Assembly: GCA_020436225.1 (NCBI GenBank)
Contig: JAGQYE010000039.1
Location: 1-40,154, forward strand
Source: Bacteroidota bacterium
Lineage (GTDB): Bacteria > Bacteroidota > Bacteroidia > Chitinophagales > JADIYW01
Length of the DNA: 40,154 bases
Direction of reading: 5' to 3'
How positions within the stretch are numbered: position 1 is the stretch's first letter; the number at the start of each line of letters is the position of its first letter. Made by a program: the position numbers and the translations under genes. The notes under the pieces are model-generated. The model was given only the letters and a program-made list of their open reading frames with translations. It made no database searches and was not told the origin of the DNA. This document shows, piece by piece, positions 25,801 to 32,872 of the stretch.

Positions 25801-26400
25801 GTGTATTCGTTTTCATTTACCAATCAATTAGTGCGCGATAAAATTTTGTTGGTCAATGGTTTTGATACTCGAAAGCGAATGGATAATACAGTTGAGGCAT
25901 ATTATAATTTAAGTCAGAAATTTAATTTGAATCTGAAGTTTATTCAATCTAAATTAGAATTTGAATCGCAGTATTTCAGCACGAATAATTATATTATTAG
26001 AAGTTATTATACAGAGCCAAAATTTATTTATAATTATAAAACAATGTTGCGTACCGCATTTAATTATGGCTTTACCTATAAAAAGAATGCGGCGTCGCTT
26101 GGTGGAGAAAAAGTTTTGTCCAACAAGTTAGAGTTTGAATTAAGATATAGCAAGGCTTCTAAAAATACGCTCGAAACTAAATTTTCTTTCTATTTGGTTA
26201 AATACAACGGCGAAAATGGAACAACCAAAGCATATACCATTTTAGAAGGCTTACAACCGGGCAAGAATTACCTATGGAGTTTGCGATATACTAGAAACAT
26301 TTCTCGAAATTTGGAATTAAGTTTGAGCTACGAAGGCAGAAAAACCGGCACAGCTAAACTTGTAAATACAGGAAGTGCCCAACTAAGAGCTATTTTTTGA
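22891..26400 (+). CDS. Giant predicted outer-membrane beta-barrel protein, unnamed family
   Basis: A 1169-residue protein with a signal peptide (LKKRAIFFSFLVLLVGSIFA, cut before QS). Residues about 25-110 form a small N-terminal domain (LDTLSVFPNTLILR). Residues 140-370 contain alternating amphipathic strands with LRLSGKIANDIEITASLTD, GNQGPYRL, IIVLAGSEKVYVNGELL and RIVVEFEYSDRNYFR. The remaining 750 residues are long runs of alternating hydrophobic/polar residues ending in aromatic -F (AQLRAIF), as in outer-membrane barrels. A loop D852-Q-N854-G-N856-G...D862-E863 looks like a calcium-binding insert. I recognise this arrangement as recurring in Bacteroidota but know no name or function. Not a TonB receptor: no plug motif, no TonB box. 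Single gene. Confidence 0.8.
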   Translation: MLKKRAIFFSFLVLLVGSIFAQSLLYSPTSFSNYRTKILSIKSDTILLDTLSVFPNTLILRDYKTNALISADAYELDFSKGKLILKNRYSFDSLVASYRVFPTNLGIVTQHKIPQYYKRGDSVFYDRFYFQPKEEKTASFLNFGGLDYSGNFARGIQFGSNQDLSLNSVLDLRLSGKIANDIEITASLTDNNIPLQPDGTTQQLQDFDKVFIQLKKDPHRIIAGDYSLKSFDSYFMKFNRQLQGASYVGDFKFKNDMQLTTSTSMAVSRGKFARNVFQGAEGNQGPYRLVGNNNETFIIVLAGSEKVYVNGELLQRGELQDYVMDYNSGELIFMPRFLITKDSRIVVEFEYSDRNYFRTTVHQAIQFKWKKLNLYTQIYSEQDAKKKPITNQLSDSTIQYLSTIGNEITSAYTSGIKTTTFDPNTVQYKKIDSTVNSILYDSVFVYDTNPDSAIYSLSFSYVGVGKGNYVPTQNANNVRVYKWVAPINNVSQGTYEPVILVVTPKNQLMFTFGAAYAIDTKTNIKAEMAFSNNDRNLFSSLGKKENKGFAANLQVNRKDSLKQNLIFTNSVDYEFKQANFQQLEPYRNTEFTRDWNIANQATNITEHIARYQVQLQDSKHNITSGYKFSTFIRQKKYKGFENWLSFSTNYKNLKIDANARILNTTDSLTKSLFLRPSLYASYAIAKTKAKAKGLGFGFGFFQENNTFKNKQTDLLQTNSFKNNNLNFQIFLPDSAKWNFMLEYKYRKDIAVKNAQFSDSTLAHTLSFKGSANQLKNQTFNWTFTYRNLQVKDTSLTQKPEQTFLARTEYGARIKHGVLRTNFIYEIGGGRERVRQFTYIEVASGQGYYKWIDQNGNGIRELDEFVPSQFSDSAQYIRILTDLNEYVNSNSTAYTQTITIQPKVVWFNATSGFKKFMSKITLQSYMQVSRKTYKNNIRKLFNPFVFNTSDSNTLSLNSNIRNSFIFNSGDPVYSFSFTNQLVRDKILLVNGFDTRKRMDNTVEAYYNLSQKFNLNLKFIQSKLEFESQYFSTNNYIIRSYYTEPKFIYNYKTMLRTAFNYGFTYKKNAASLGGEKVLSNKLEFELRYSKASKNTLETKFSFYLVKYNGENGTTKAYTILEGLQPGKNYLWSLRYTRNISRNLELSLSYEGRKTGTAKLVNTGSAQLRAIF

Positions 26401-26470
26401 TATTTATTCCTAATGATTTTATAACACACTAAAAAACAAGAAATCTTTGATAAGGTAATAATTTTATTCT

Positions 26471-27142
26471 ATGGCTTTTGAACAAGAAATTGATTCGATT
26501 CGGATTAAAATAAATCAATATAAAAGTGAAGGTAAAAAACTCTTTGCCGGTTCTTCTTTTCAAACGCACTCTATTCCGATGTTACATATTCTTGCGCAAA
26601 TAGATAATACAATTCCCATTTATTTCTTAAATACAGGCTATTTATTTCCGCAAACCATAGAATATAAAGATAAGATTGCACAAGCATTTGGCATCAATGT
26701 CATCGACTTAAAATCGCCGACACCACGCAATATGCAAAAAGATGGAAACGGTAGATTGTTGTTTACTTCTGACCCAGATTTTTGTTGCCATCTCAATAAA
26801 GTTGTTCCTATGGAACCAATTTTAAATTCGTATGATGTTTGGATTAATGGCGTTCGTGCCGACCAAAATGCCAATCGTGCGAATATGAAAGAAGAACAAG
26901 CAACGCCGCAACGTGCTATGCGTTATCATCCAATGTTACGCTGGACGAAGCAAATGATTTGGAAATATATCAAAGAATATAATTTGCCACATCATCCTTT
27001 AGATGCACAAGGATATACCAGCATTGGCTGTGAGCCTTGTACGAGAAAAGTTGACCCAACGCAAATGAATGACGAACGTATGTCGCGCTGGTTTGGCTTA
27101 AACAAAACAGAATGTGGCTTACACACAGAATTAATTAAATAA
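26471..27142 (+). CDS. cysH: Assimilatory adenylylsulfate (APS) reductase, [4Fe-4S] type
   Basis: A 223-residue member of the PAPS/APS reductase family. The cluster cysteines are visible as C105-C106 (PDFCCHLN) and C187/C190 (GCEPCTR), and the catalytic cysteine is C215 (ECGLH). The spacing C190 to C215 is 25 residues, as in the Pseudomonas APS reductase; the CC...CxxC pattern marks APS rather than PAPS reductases. It reduces APS to sulfite and AMP with thioredoxin, in cytoplasmic sulfate assimilation. No ATP sulfurylase (cysD/cysN) or sulfite reductase gene is in the window. It stands 20 bases before the SDR gene and probably shares its transcript. Confidence 0.85.
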   Translation: MAFEQEIDSIRIKINQYKSEGKKLFAGSSFQTHSIPMLHILAQIDNTIPIYFLNTGYLFPQTIEYKDKIAQAFGINVIDLKSPTPRNMQKDGNGRLLFTSDPDFCCHLNKVVPMEPILNSYDVWINGVRADQNANRANMKEEQATPQRAMRYHPMLRWTKQMIWKYIKEYNLPHHPLDAQGYTSIGCEPCTRKVDPTQMNDERMSRWFGLNKTECGLHTELIK

Positions 27143-27162
27143 AAGCACTACAAATAACATAA

Positions 27163-28092
27163 ATGAGAGTATTAATTACAGGTGGAGCCGGCTATTTAGG
27201 AACGGAATTAGTAAAAAAATTAGTGAAAATTCCTAAGGTAAAAGAGATAATTGTATATGATAATCTAAATAAAGGTGCCTATAATTTTTTCTTGTGTACT
27301 TGCATTGGCGGCGACAATATTCGTTTTGTGCATGGCGATATTTTAGATACTCGAAAGTTGAAAAAAGAATTGAAAGATGTAGATGTCGTGTTTAATTTGG
27401 CGGCTAAGATAACACCGCCTTATGCCGATGCCGATCCACATTTATACGAACAAACCAACCATTGGGGAACAGCCGAATTATCTTACGCTATTGAAGAAAG
27501 CGATGTAAAAATGTTGATTCATGTTAGTACACTTTCTGTTTATGGCGCTTCTTCCAAAGGAAAATTAATTACCGAAAATACCAAACTCAATCCTAGAACA
27601 AATTATGGTATTTCAAAGATGCGAGGCGAAGGTTTTATTGAACGTTTGATGAAAAATGAGAAATTGCAAACCTATATTATTCGCTTAGGTAATGTATATG
27701 GCTTTAATCAAACAATGCGTTTCGATGCCGTAATTAATCAGTTTGCGTTTGAGGCAAATTTCTTAAAAAAGATTTCTATTCACGGTGATGGACAACAAAT
27801 TCGCTCGTTTATTAGTGTGGATAAAGCTGCGCAATACATTACTCAAATTCCATTTTTAAATATTCCGATAGGAATTTATAACATGGTTGATTTTAATATG
27901 GAAATAATGGAAATTGCTTTAAATTTTAAAGATTTAATTCCTGAATTAGAAATGCAATTTATCAACCAGCATTTGCAATTGCGCAATATCGCTGTTGATG
28001 AAGATTGCAAGATCTATAAATATATTCCAAAGCAAAAAACAAATTTTAAAGAAGATTTATTTCAGATGATGAGTCAATTTGCTTTTCAATAA
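27163..28092 (+). CDS. NAD-dependent sugar-nucleotide epimerase/dehydratase-type extended SDR
   Basis: A 309-residue protein of the extended SDR superfamily. ITGGAGYLG at residues 5-13 is the NAD-binding glycine motif; FVHGDILD, VFNLAAKITPP and the catalytic Y-x-x-x-K (NYGISKMRGEG) follow. Members act on UDP-, GDP- or dTDP-linked sugars for polysaccharide or lipopolysaccharide synthesis. The precise reaction cannot be read from the sequence. It follows the APS reductase by 20 bases and its last 36 bases overlap the 3' end of kdsB on the opposite strand. Confidence 0.85.
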   Translation: MRVLITGGAGYLGTELVKKLVKIPKVKEIIVYDNLNKGAYNFFLCTCIGGDNIRFVHGDILDTRKLKKELKDVDVVFNLAAKITPPYADADPHLYEQTNHWGTAELSYAIEESDVKMLIHVSTLSVYGASSKGKLITENTKLNPRTNYGISKMRGEGFIERLMKNEKLQTYIIRLGNVYGFNQTMRFDAVINQFAFEANFLKKISIHGDGQQIRSFISVDKAAQYITQIPFLNIPIGIYNMVDFNMEIMEIALNFKDLIPELEMQFINQHLQLRNIAVDEDCKIYKYIPKQKTNFKEDLFQMMSQFAFQ

Positions 28093-28803
28093 TAAAGCTC
28101 TTTCAACATCTTCAGGCGCATCAATGCTAATGCTATCAAACGTAGTAATGCCAGCTTTTATCGAATAATTATTATCTAACCAGCGCATTTGTTCTAAGCG
28201 GCGTTCATGTTCGTTTTTTGTTGGTTGAAATTGCGTAATTTGCGCTAATACATCAGCACGAAAACCATAAATTCCAATATGTTTATAGAAATAATTGCTT
28301 GGATTTATGCTTGGATTTTCTCTTGTAAAATCAACCACAAAATTATTTTCATCTAAAATTGCTTTTACAATATTTTGATTGTTTAAAAACTCAAGCGAAG
28401 TTTCTTGTTTTACTTGCGTAACTATTTCTATTTCTTTTGAAGAAAACAATTGACATAATTCATCAATTTGTTGTGGTTGAATATAAGGCTCATCACCTTG
28501 AATATTGATAATAAAATCAAACGATTTATACTGGTTCGTTTTTATTTTCTGATACGCTTCAAAACATCTTGATGTGCCATTCAAATGCTGAGTAGATGTC
28601 ATTAATACATTACCGCCAAACGTTTGTACAGTGTCAAAAATTCGTTCATCATCAGTAGCCACAAGAACTTCATCTAAAAATTTAGTTTGTATGCATTGTT
28701 CATACACGCGTTGAATCATTGACTTTCCTTCTATTAAAATCAATGGCTTTCCCGGAAATCGAGATGAATCAAAGCGTGCAGGAATAACTCCAAGAATTTT
28801 CAA
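28057..28803 (-). CDS. kdsB: 3-deoxy-manno-octulosonate cytidylyltransferase
   Basis: A 248-residue cytoplasmic enzyme that makes CMP-Kdo from CTP and Kdo, the activated sugar for the inner core of lipopolysaccharide. VIPARFDSSRFPGKPL near residues 6-21 is the nucleotide signature; EVLVATDDERIFD and NIQGDEPYI are typical, the last being the metal-binding region. The start codon is TTG at 28803 (no nearby ATG; the protein would otherwise be truncated before VIPAR). Its 3' end overlaps the SDR gene by 36 bases. Divergent from the LysM gene. Confidence 0.93.
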   Translation of the reverse strand: MKILGVIPARFDSSRFPGKPLILIEGKSMIQRVYEQCIQTKFLDEVLVATDDERIFDTVQTFGGNVLMTSTQHLNGTSRCFEAYQKIKTNQYKSFDFIINIQGDEPYIQPQQIDELCQLFSSKEIEIVTQVKQETSLEFLNNQNIVKAILDENNFVVDFTRENPSINPSNYFYKHIGIYGFRADVLAQITQFQPTKNEHERRLEQMRWLDNNYSIKAGITTFDSISIDAPEDVERALLLKSKLTHHLK

Positions 28804-28928
28804 TGTTAAAAAATGTTGTGTTACAAATTTAGTTTAAACTATTGTTGAAAAAAAGCATTCTTAAAAAACTTTAAACATTCCATTTTTGTTGAGTGAATAG
28901 CTTTATTGCACAACTTAAAATTCGTGTT

Positions 28929-29843
28929 ATGACTCATGTGAAGAAATTATTTTTTATATTTTTTTGTTTGAACGTGTTGCTTGTGTTTGGAAATAAAAAA
29001 CAAGAATACAAAATGCATACGGTAAAAAAAGGAGAAACTTTGTATCAAATTGCCAAACTATATAAAGTAAGTATTGATGCAATCGAAAATGTAAATCCAT
29101 CTATTGTTCAACATATCATCAAACCTGAACAAATATTACGAATTCCTATTTCTATTCAAAAAAAAGAAGCAATTCAACCTAAATCTAACCCAATCTCAAT
29201 AAAATCAGTTCAGAAAACAATACAACATACAGTAAAAAAAGGAGAGACATTGTATTCGATATCTAAGTTATATGGCATGAAACCTGAAGATATTAGAACT
29301 TGGAATTCGATAGATGGAAATGCTATTAGTATTGACGAAAAGTTGACCATAAAGCTAAATGCAGAAGCAAATAAATTAAATGAAGAAAAATTAATTAAAG
29401 AGAAACCTATTACAGAAACACCAGCAATTCCTATCGTTCACAAAGATACTATGTTGGATGAAGTACTAAAAAATGCCCAAACATCAGAAATAGAAGAAAA
29501 ACCGGCACTCGACAATGAAAGTCAAACTGAATTGGCAAAAAAATATAAATCAAATTTAATAAATAAGAATGCTATTTCAGTAAGAGGCACAGGCGCACCA
29601 ATGACAACCACACTTGGTGCTATGGAAAGTGTTTATTTTGTCGTGCATAAAACATTGCCAATAGGAACGGTCATTAAAATAATAAACTTGGTGAACAATA
29701 AATCCATGTATGCAAAAGTTATCGGAAAACTTGAAGATTCGCCCGAAAATGAACATGTAATTGTGCGTTACACACTCGGAATAAAAAAAGCACTTCAACT
29801 TAAAGATGGTAAATGCTACGTGCAAATAATTTATCCTGAATAG
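28929..29843 (+). CDS. Secreted double-LysM protein with an RlpA-like DPBB domain lacking its catalytic aspartate
   Basis: A 304-residue exported protein. A signal peptide covers residues 1-24. Two LysM repeats follow: HTVKKGETLYQIAKLYKVS near residues 29-75 and HTVKKGETLYSISKLYGMK near 98-140; these bind peptidoglycan. A charged linker leads to a C-terminal domain (residues about 205-304). Its HKTLPIGTVIKIINLVNNKS matches the double-psi beta-barrel of RlpA, but the DRGP motif that follows in RlpA, with its active-site Asp, is replaced by IGKLEDSPEN. This suggests a binding rather than lytic role. An in-frame GTG at 28893 would add 12 residues; ATG 28929 gives the clean signal peptide. Confidence 0.85.
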   Translation: MTHVKKLFFIFFCLNVLLVFGNKKQEYKMHTVKKGETLYQIAKLYKVSIDAIENVNPSIVQHIIKPEQILRIPISIQKKEAIQPKSNPISIKSVQKTIQHTVKKGETLYSISKLYGMKPEDIRTWNSIDGNAISIDEKLTIKLNAEANKLNEEKLIKEKPITETPAIPIVHKDTMLDEVLKNAQTSEIEEKPALDNESQTELAKKYKSNLINKNAISVRGTGAPMTTTLGAMESVYFVVHKTLPIGTVIKIINLVNNKSMYAKVIGKLEDSPENEHVIVRYTLGIKKALQLKDGKCYVQIIYPE

Positions 29844-29935
29844 GTTATCATTTTGTTAGAGTACCAAAATATGAGTAAAATCATTTTTTTATTGCTTAAT
29901 ATAATACGATATTTGTATTAGTATAAAAAGTAAAA

Positions 29936-31183
29936 GTGCAGCAATACAAAGTAGTTACTATAACGCATAAAACAGCGAACGTTAGTAAGTTGAAAGATTA
30001 TTTGCTGGCAGATGATGATACTTCTGATTATCCAGCTATCCGACTTAAAGAGTTGAAGAGTAATTTTTCTATTAACGAGTTGTTGTATCTTAATACGTGC
30101 AATCGCGTAACTTTTTTCTTTACGTACAACAAGCGAATTGATACCAAATTTTTAAAAGATTTATTTCAATTCATCAATCCCGACTTTAATAAAGAACTCA
30201 TCAACCTTCATATCTCCAAAGCTTTAGTGTTTGAAGGTGTAGATGCGATTAGACACTTGTTTAGTGTGGCTGCATCATTGGATTCTTTGGTCATCGGAGA
30301 ACGAGAAATTTTAGGACAAATTAAAGCGGCATACATCAAAGCTAAAGAACACAGTCTCTGCGATGACGATATTCGCTTGGCATACCAGCAAGCTATCGTT
30401 TTTGCAAAAAAAATTCACTGCGATACTCGAATTGGTGAAAAGCCGGTTTCTGTAGTTTCTTTGGCTTATAGGACTTTAGCCGAAAGAAATTTCTTTAAAT
30501 ATGCTAATATTATGATTATTGGAGCCGGACAAACCAATAATTTAATGGCAAATTTGCTGACAAAAATCGAGTTGAAAAGTGTGGTCGTTTATAACAGAAC
30601 TCTAAATAAAGCCGAAGATTTAGCTGCACGTTTTAAAAATTCCAAAGCATTTTCTTTAGAAAAATTGATGCACCACAAAGAAGATATTGACATTATTTTG
30701 ACTTGTACAGGCGCCAATTATGCTGTTTTAACTAAAGAAATTTTCGACAAATTAGTACCGAAAAATAGAAAAGTAACCATCGTAGATTTGGCTGTTCCGA
30801 GAGATGTTGATGAGGAAATTATCGCCATGAAAAATGTTGATTATATTGATATATCTTCGTTAGAAAATAAGGCAAAAGAAAATATGCAATTCAGAAAAAG
30901 CGAAATGTACAAAGCTGAAGCCATGCTGGAAGAATTTATTGTAACATTTAGCGAATTACATAAAGAACGCAAATTAGAATTGGCACTTGCAGATATTCCC
31001 AATGAAGTAAAAAATATTAAGAATAGAGCATTAAATGCAGCTTTTAAGAAAGATATAGAAAGCTTAGATGCTAACTCTAAAGATGTATTGGAAAAAGTAT
31101 TGCAGTATATGGAAGAAAAATATATTGCTTTACCATTTAAAGTGTCTAAAAAATCCTTGCTCGACAAGAAATTCAGACCTTAA
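29936..31183 (+). CDS. hemA: Glutamyl-tRNA reductase
   Basis: A 415-residue enzyme that reduces glutamyl-tRNA(Glu) to glutamate-1-semialdehyde with NADPH, the first step of C5 tetrapyrrole synthesis. The nucleophilic cysteine is C55 in LNTCNR. SLVIGEREILGQIK near residue 118 is the family signature, IIGAGQTNNLMANLL the NADPH Rossmann loop, and the C-terminal long dimerisation helix is present. Start is GTG 29936; no suitable ATG lies near. It precedes the hemC-hemD fusion by 74 bases in the same direction and belongs with it functionally. Confidence 0.95.
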   Translation: MQQYKVVTITHKTANVSKLKDYLLADDDTSDYPAIRLKELKSNFSINELLYLNTCNRVTFFFTYNKRIDTKFLKDLFQFINPDFNKELINLHISKALVFEGVDAIRHLFSVAASLDSLVIGEREILGQIKAAYIKAKEHSLCDDDIRLAYQQAIVFAKKIHCDTRIGEKPVSVVSLAYRTLAERNFFKYANIMIIGAGQTNNLMANLLTKIELKSVVVYNRTLNKAEDLAARFKNSKAFSLEKLMHHKEDIDIILTCTGANYAVLTKEIFDKLVPKNRKVTIVDLAVPRDVDEEIIAMKNVDYIDISSLENKAKENMQFRKSEMYKAEAMLEEFIVTFSELHKERKLELALADIPNEVKNIKNRALNAAFKKDIESLDANSKDVLEKVLQYMEEKYIALPFKVSKKSLLDKKFRP

Positions 31184-31221
31184 TCCTTGTTTTTATTCTC
31201 CTTTTTCTCAACCGAAAACTC

Positions 31222-31229
31222 TACTTTTG
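31222..31229 (+). promoter_or_regulatory. Candidate -7 box for hemC-hemD
   Basis: TACTTTTG matches TAnnTTTG within the 74-base gap after hemA, about 29 bases before ATG 31258. No -33 TTTG is found at the right distance. It could give the fusion gene a promoter separate from hemA. Confidence 0.35.
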
Positions 31230-31257
31230 TACCAGCAAATAAAGAATATTTTTTTGA

Positions 31258-32841
31258 ATGAATTTACCTATTATAATTGGAACGCGTGGAAGTGACTTGG
31301 CATTATGGCAAGCAAATTTTACTAAAAATGAATTAGAGAGAAAAGGCATTAAAGCCGAAATAAAAATTATTAAAACCAAAGGCGATGCCACACAACAATG
31401 GAATCTTAGTTTTGATAAAATGGAAGGAAAAGGCTTTTTTACAAAAGAGTTGGAAGAAGCTTTGTTGGCAAAAGAAATTGATTTAGCTGTGCATTCATGC
31501 AAAGATTTACCAACTGATTTTCCTGAAGGACTTACCATAGCTGCTTATTCCAAGCGCGCCAATCCATTCGATGTTTTGTTGATAAAGAAAGATAAAGTAG
31601 ATGCTTCAAAACTTCTAAAATTAAAAGAAAATGCCAAAGTTGGAACATCTTCTGCCAGAAGAAAATCACAATTATTGGCACTTCGTCCGGATATCAATAT
31701 TCAAGATTTAAGAGGCAATGTGCCGTCGCGAATAAATAAATTGAGAAATGAAGATTACGATGCTATTACTTTAGCATCAGCAGGTGTGGAGCGATTGAAT
31801 ATTGATTTGTCAGAATTTGAAATAATTCCTTTGCGTTCTACTATGTTTATTCCGGCTCCGGCACAAGGTGTATTGGCTTTCCAAATTCGAGAAGATGATG
31901 TAAAACTAAAAGAAATTTGTGCTTATTTGAATGATAAAAATAGCTCGACAATAAGTGCGATAGAACGCCAACTTTTACACGATTTTGATGGCGGTTGCCA
32001 AATGCCTTTGGGTGTTTATGCCGAGAAAATTAATCAAGAATTTCATGTTTGGATTGCACAAGCTGCTGCTTGGAATACTTTCCCGAAACGTCAGCATTTA
32101 ATTTTAAAAGAAATTATTCTTGAAGATGTAGAGCAATGGAAAACAATGAGTAAAACGATTGTAGAAAATTTTAAATCAAAATCGATACCATCAGTTTTTG
32201 TTTCTTCTCATTTAGAACCAACAAATTATTTGAGAAAAGCTTTAGAAGATCAACAAATTCCATTAACACATCAATCTTACATATCATTTACTCCAATAGA
32301 ATTTTCATTTCCCAAAGATGCTAATTGGATATTTTTCAGTAGCAAAAATGGGGTAAAATATTTTTTTGATGCTTGTTTTGATGAAATTAAAAATGGTCAA
32401 TATAAATTGGCAGCGGTCAATCATGGAACAGCACAAGCTATTTATACATTAGGCTTAAACGTTGATTTTATTGGGCAAGGCAACGACTTAAACCTTATTG
32501 CTCAACAATTTGATGCGATGGCAAATGGAAAAATTGTATTTATACAAGCAAAAAACTCCAATAGAAGTATTCAAAAAGGTATTCAAAAGAATAAGAATAC
32601 AGAAACTTTAGTGGTTTATGAAAACAATCCAGTTCCAAATATTGAACAACGAAAAGAACAAATATTGATTTTTACAAGTCCGATGAACGTTGAAGCCTAT
32701 TTTTCCAAGTTTCAAATTGAATCATTTCAAAGTGTAATTTCAATTGGGTCTTCAACCTCTAAAAAGTTAGACGCTTTTGCAGTTAAAAACTATAAAACTG
32801 CCTATGAACCTTCTTGGTGGTCTATTTTGGATGAATTATAA
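31258..32841 (+). CDS. hemC-hemD: Fused porphobilinogen deaminase and uroporphyrinogen-III synthase
   Basis: A 527-residue fusion. Residues 1-300 are HemC: IGTRGSDLALWQ at the N-terminus, KTKGD, the substrate arginines in TSSARRKSQLLALRP, and C247 in DGGCQMPLGVYAE, which holds the dipyrromethane cofactor. Residues about 310-527 are HemD: VSSHLEPTNYLRKAL, WIFFSSKNGVKYFF, FTSPMNVEAYF and SIGSSTSKKLDAF, the usual SxxxV and IG.tT patterns. Together they turn four porphobilinogen molecules to uroporphyrinogen III in one chain. Separate genes are usual; fusions occur in some lineages. Stop 32839-32841. Confidence 0.93.
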   Translation: MNLPIIIGTRGSDLALWQANFTKNELERKGIKAEIKIIKTKGDATQQWNLSFDKMEGKGFFTKELEEALLAKEIDLAVHSCKDLPTDFPEGLTIAAYSKRANPFDVLLIKKDKVDASKLLKLKENAKVGTSSARRKSQLLALRPDINIQDLRGNVPSRINKLRNEDYDAITLASAGVERLNIDLSEFEIIPLRSTMFIPAPAQGVLAFQIREDDVKLKEICAYLNDKNSSTISAIERQLLHDFDGGCQMPLGVYAEKINQEFHVWIAQAAAWNTFPKRQHLILKEIILEDVEQWKTMSKTIVENFKSKSIPSVFVSSHLEPTNYLRKALEDQQIPLTHQSYISFTPIEFSFPKDANWIFFSSKNGVKYFFDACFDEIKNGQYKLAAVNHGTAQAIYTLGLNVDFIGQGNDLNLIAQQFDAMANGKIVFIQAKNSNRSIQKGIQKNKNTETLVVYENNPVPNIEQRKEQILIFTSPMNVEAYFSKFQIESFQSVISIGSSTSKKLDAFAVKNYKTAYEPSWWSILDEL

Positions 32842-32872
32842 AAGAATTAGATTTATTTTTTTATTTTTAGAT

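Noticed and set aside
26471-27142. PAPS reductase (CysH, non-cluster type)
   Set aside because: The extra cysteine pairs CC and CxxC are complete, which marks the iron-sulfur APS type.
29844-29935. Hairpin ATTTTG...CAAAAT as a terminator after the LysM gene
   Set aside because: Arms of only six A/T-rich pairs with a nine-base loop and no T-tract directly after; too weak to call.
32777-32872. Giant surface protein starting inside hemC-hemD
   Set aside because: The in-frame Met residues at 32777 and 32831 only prolong the signal peptide with hemD-encoded sequence; ATG 32873 is the natural start.
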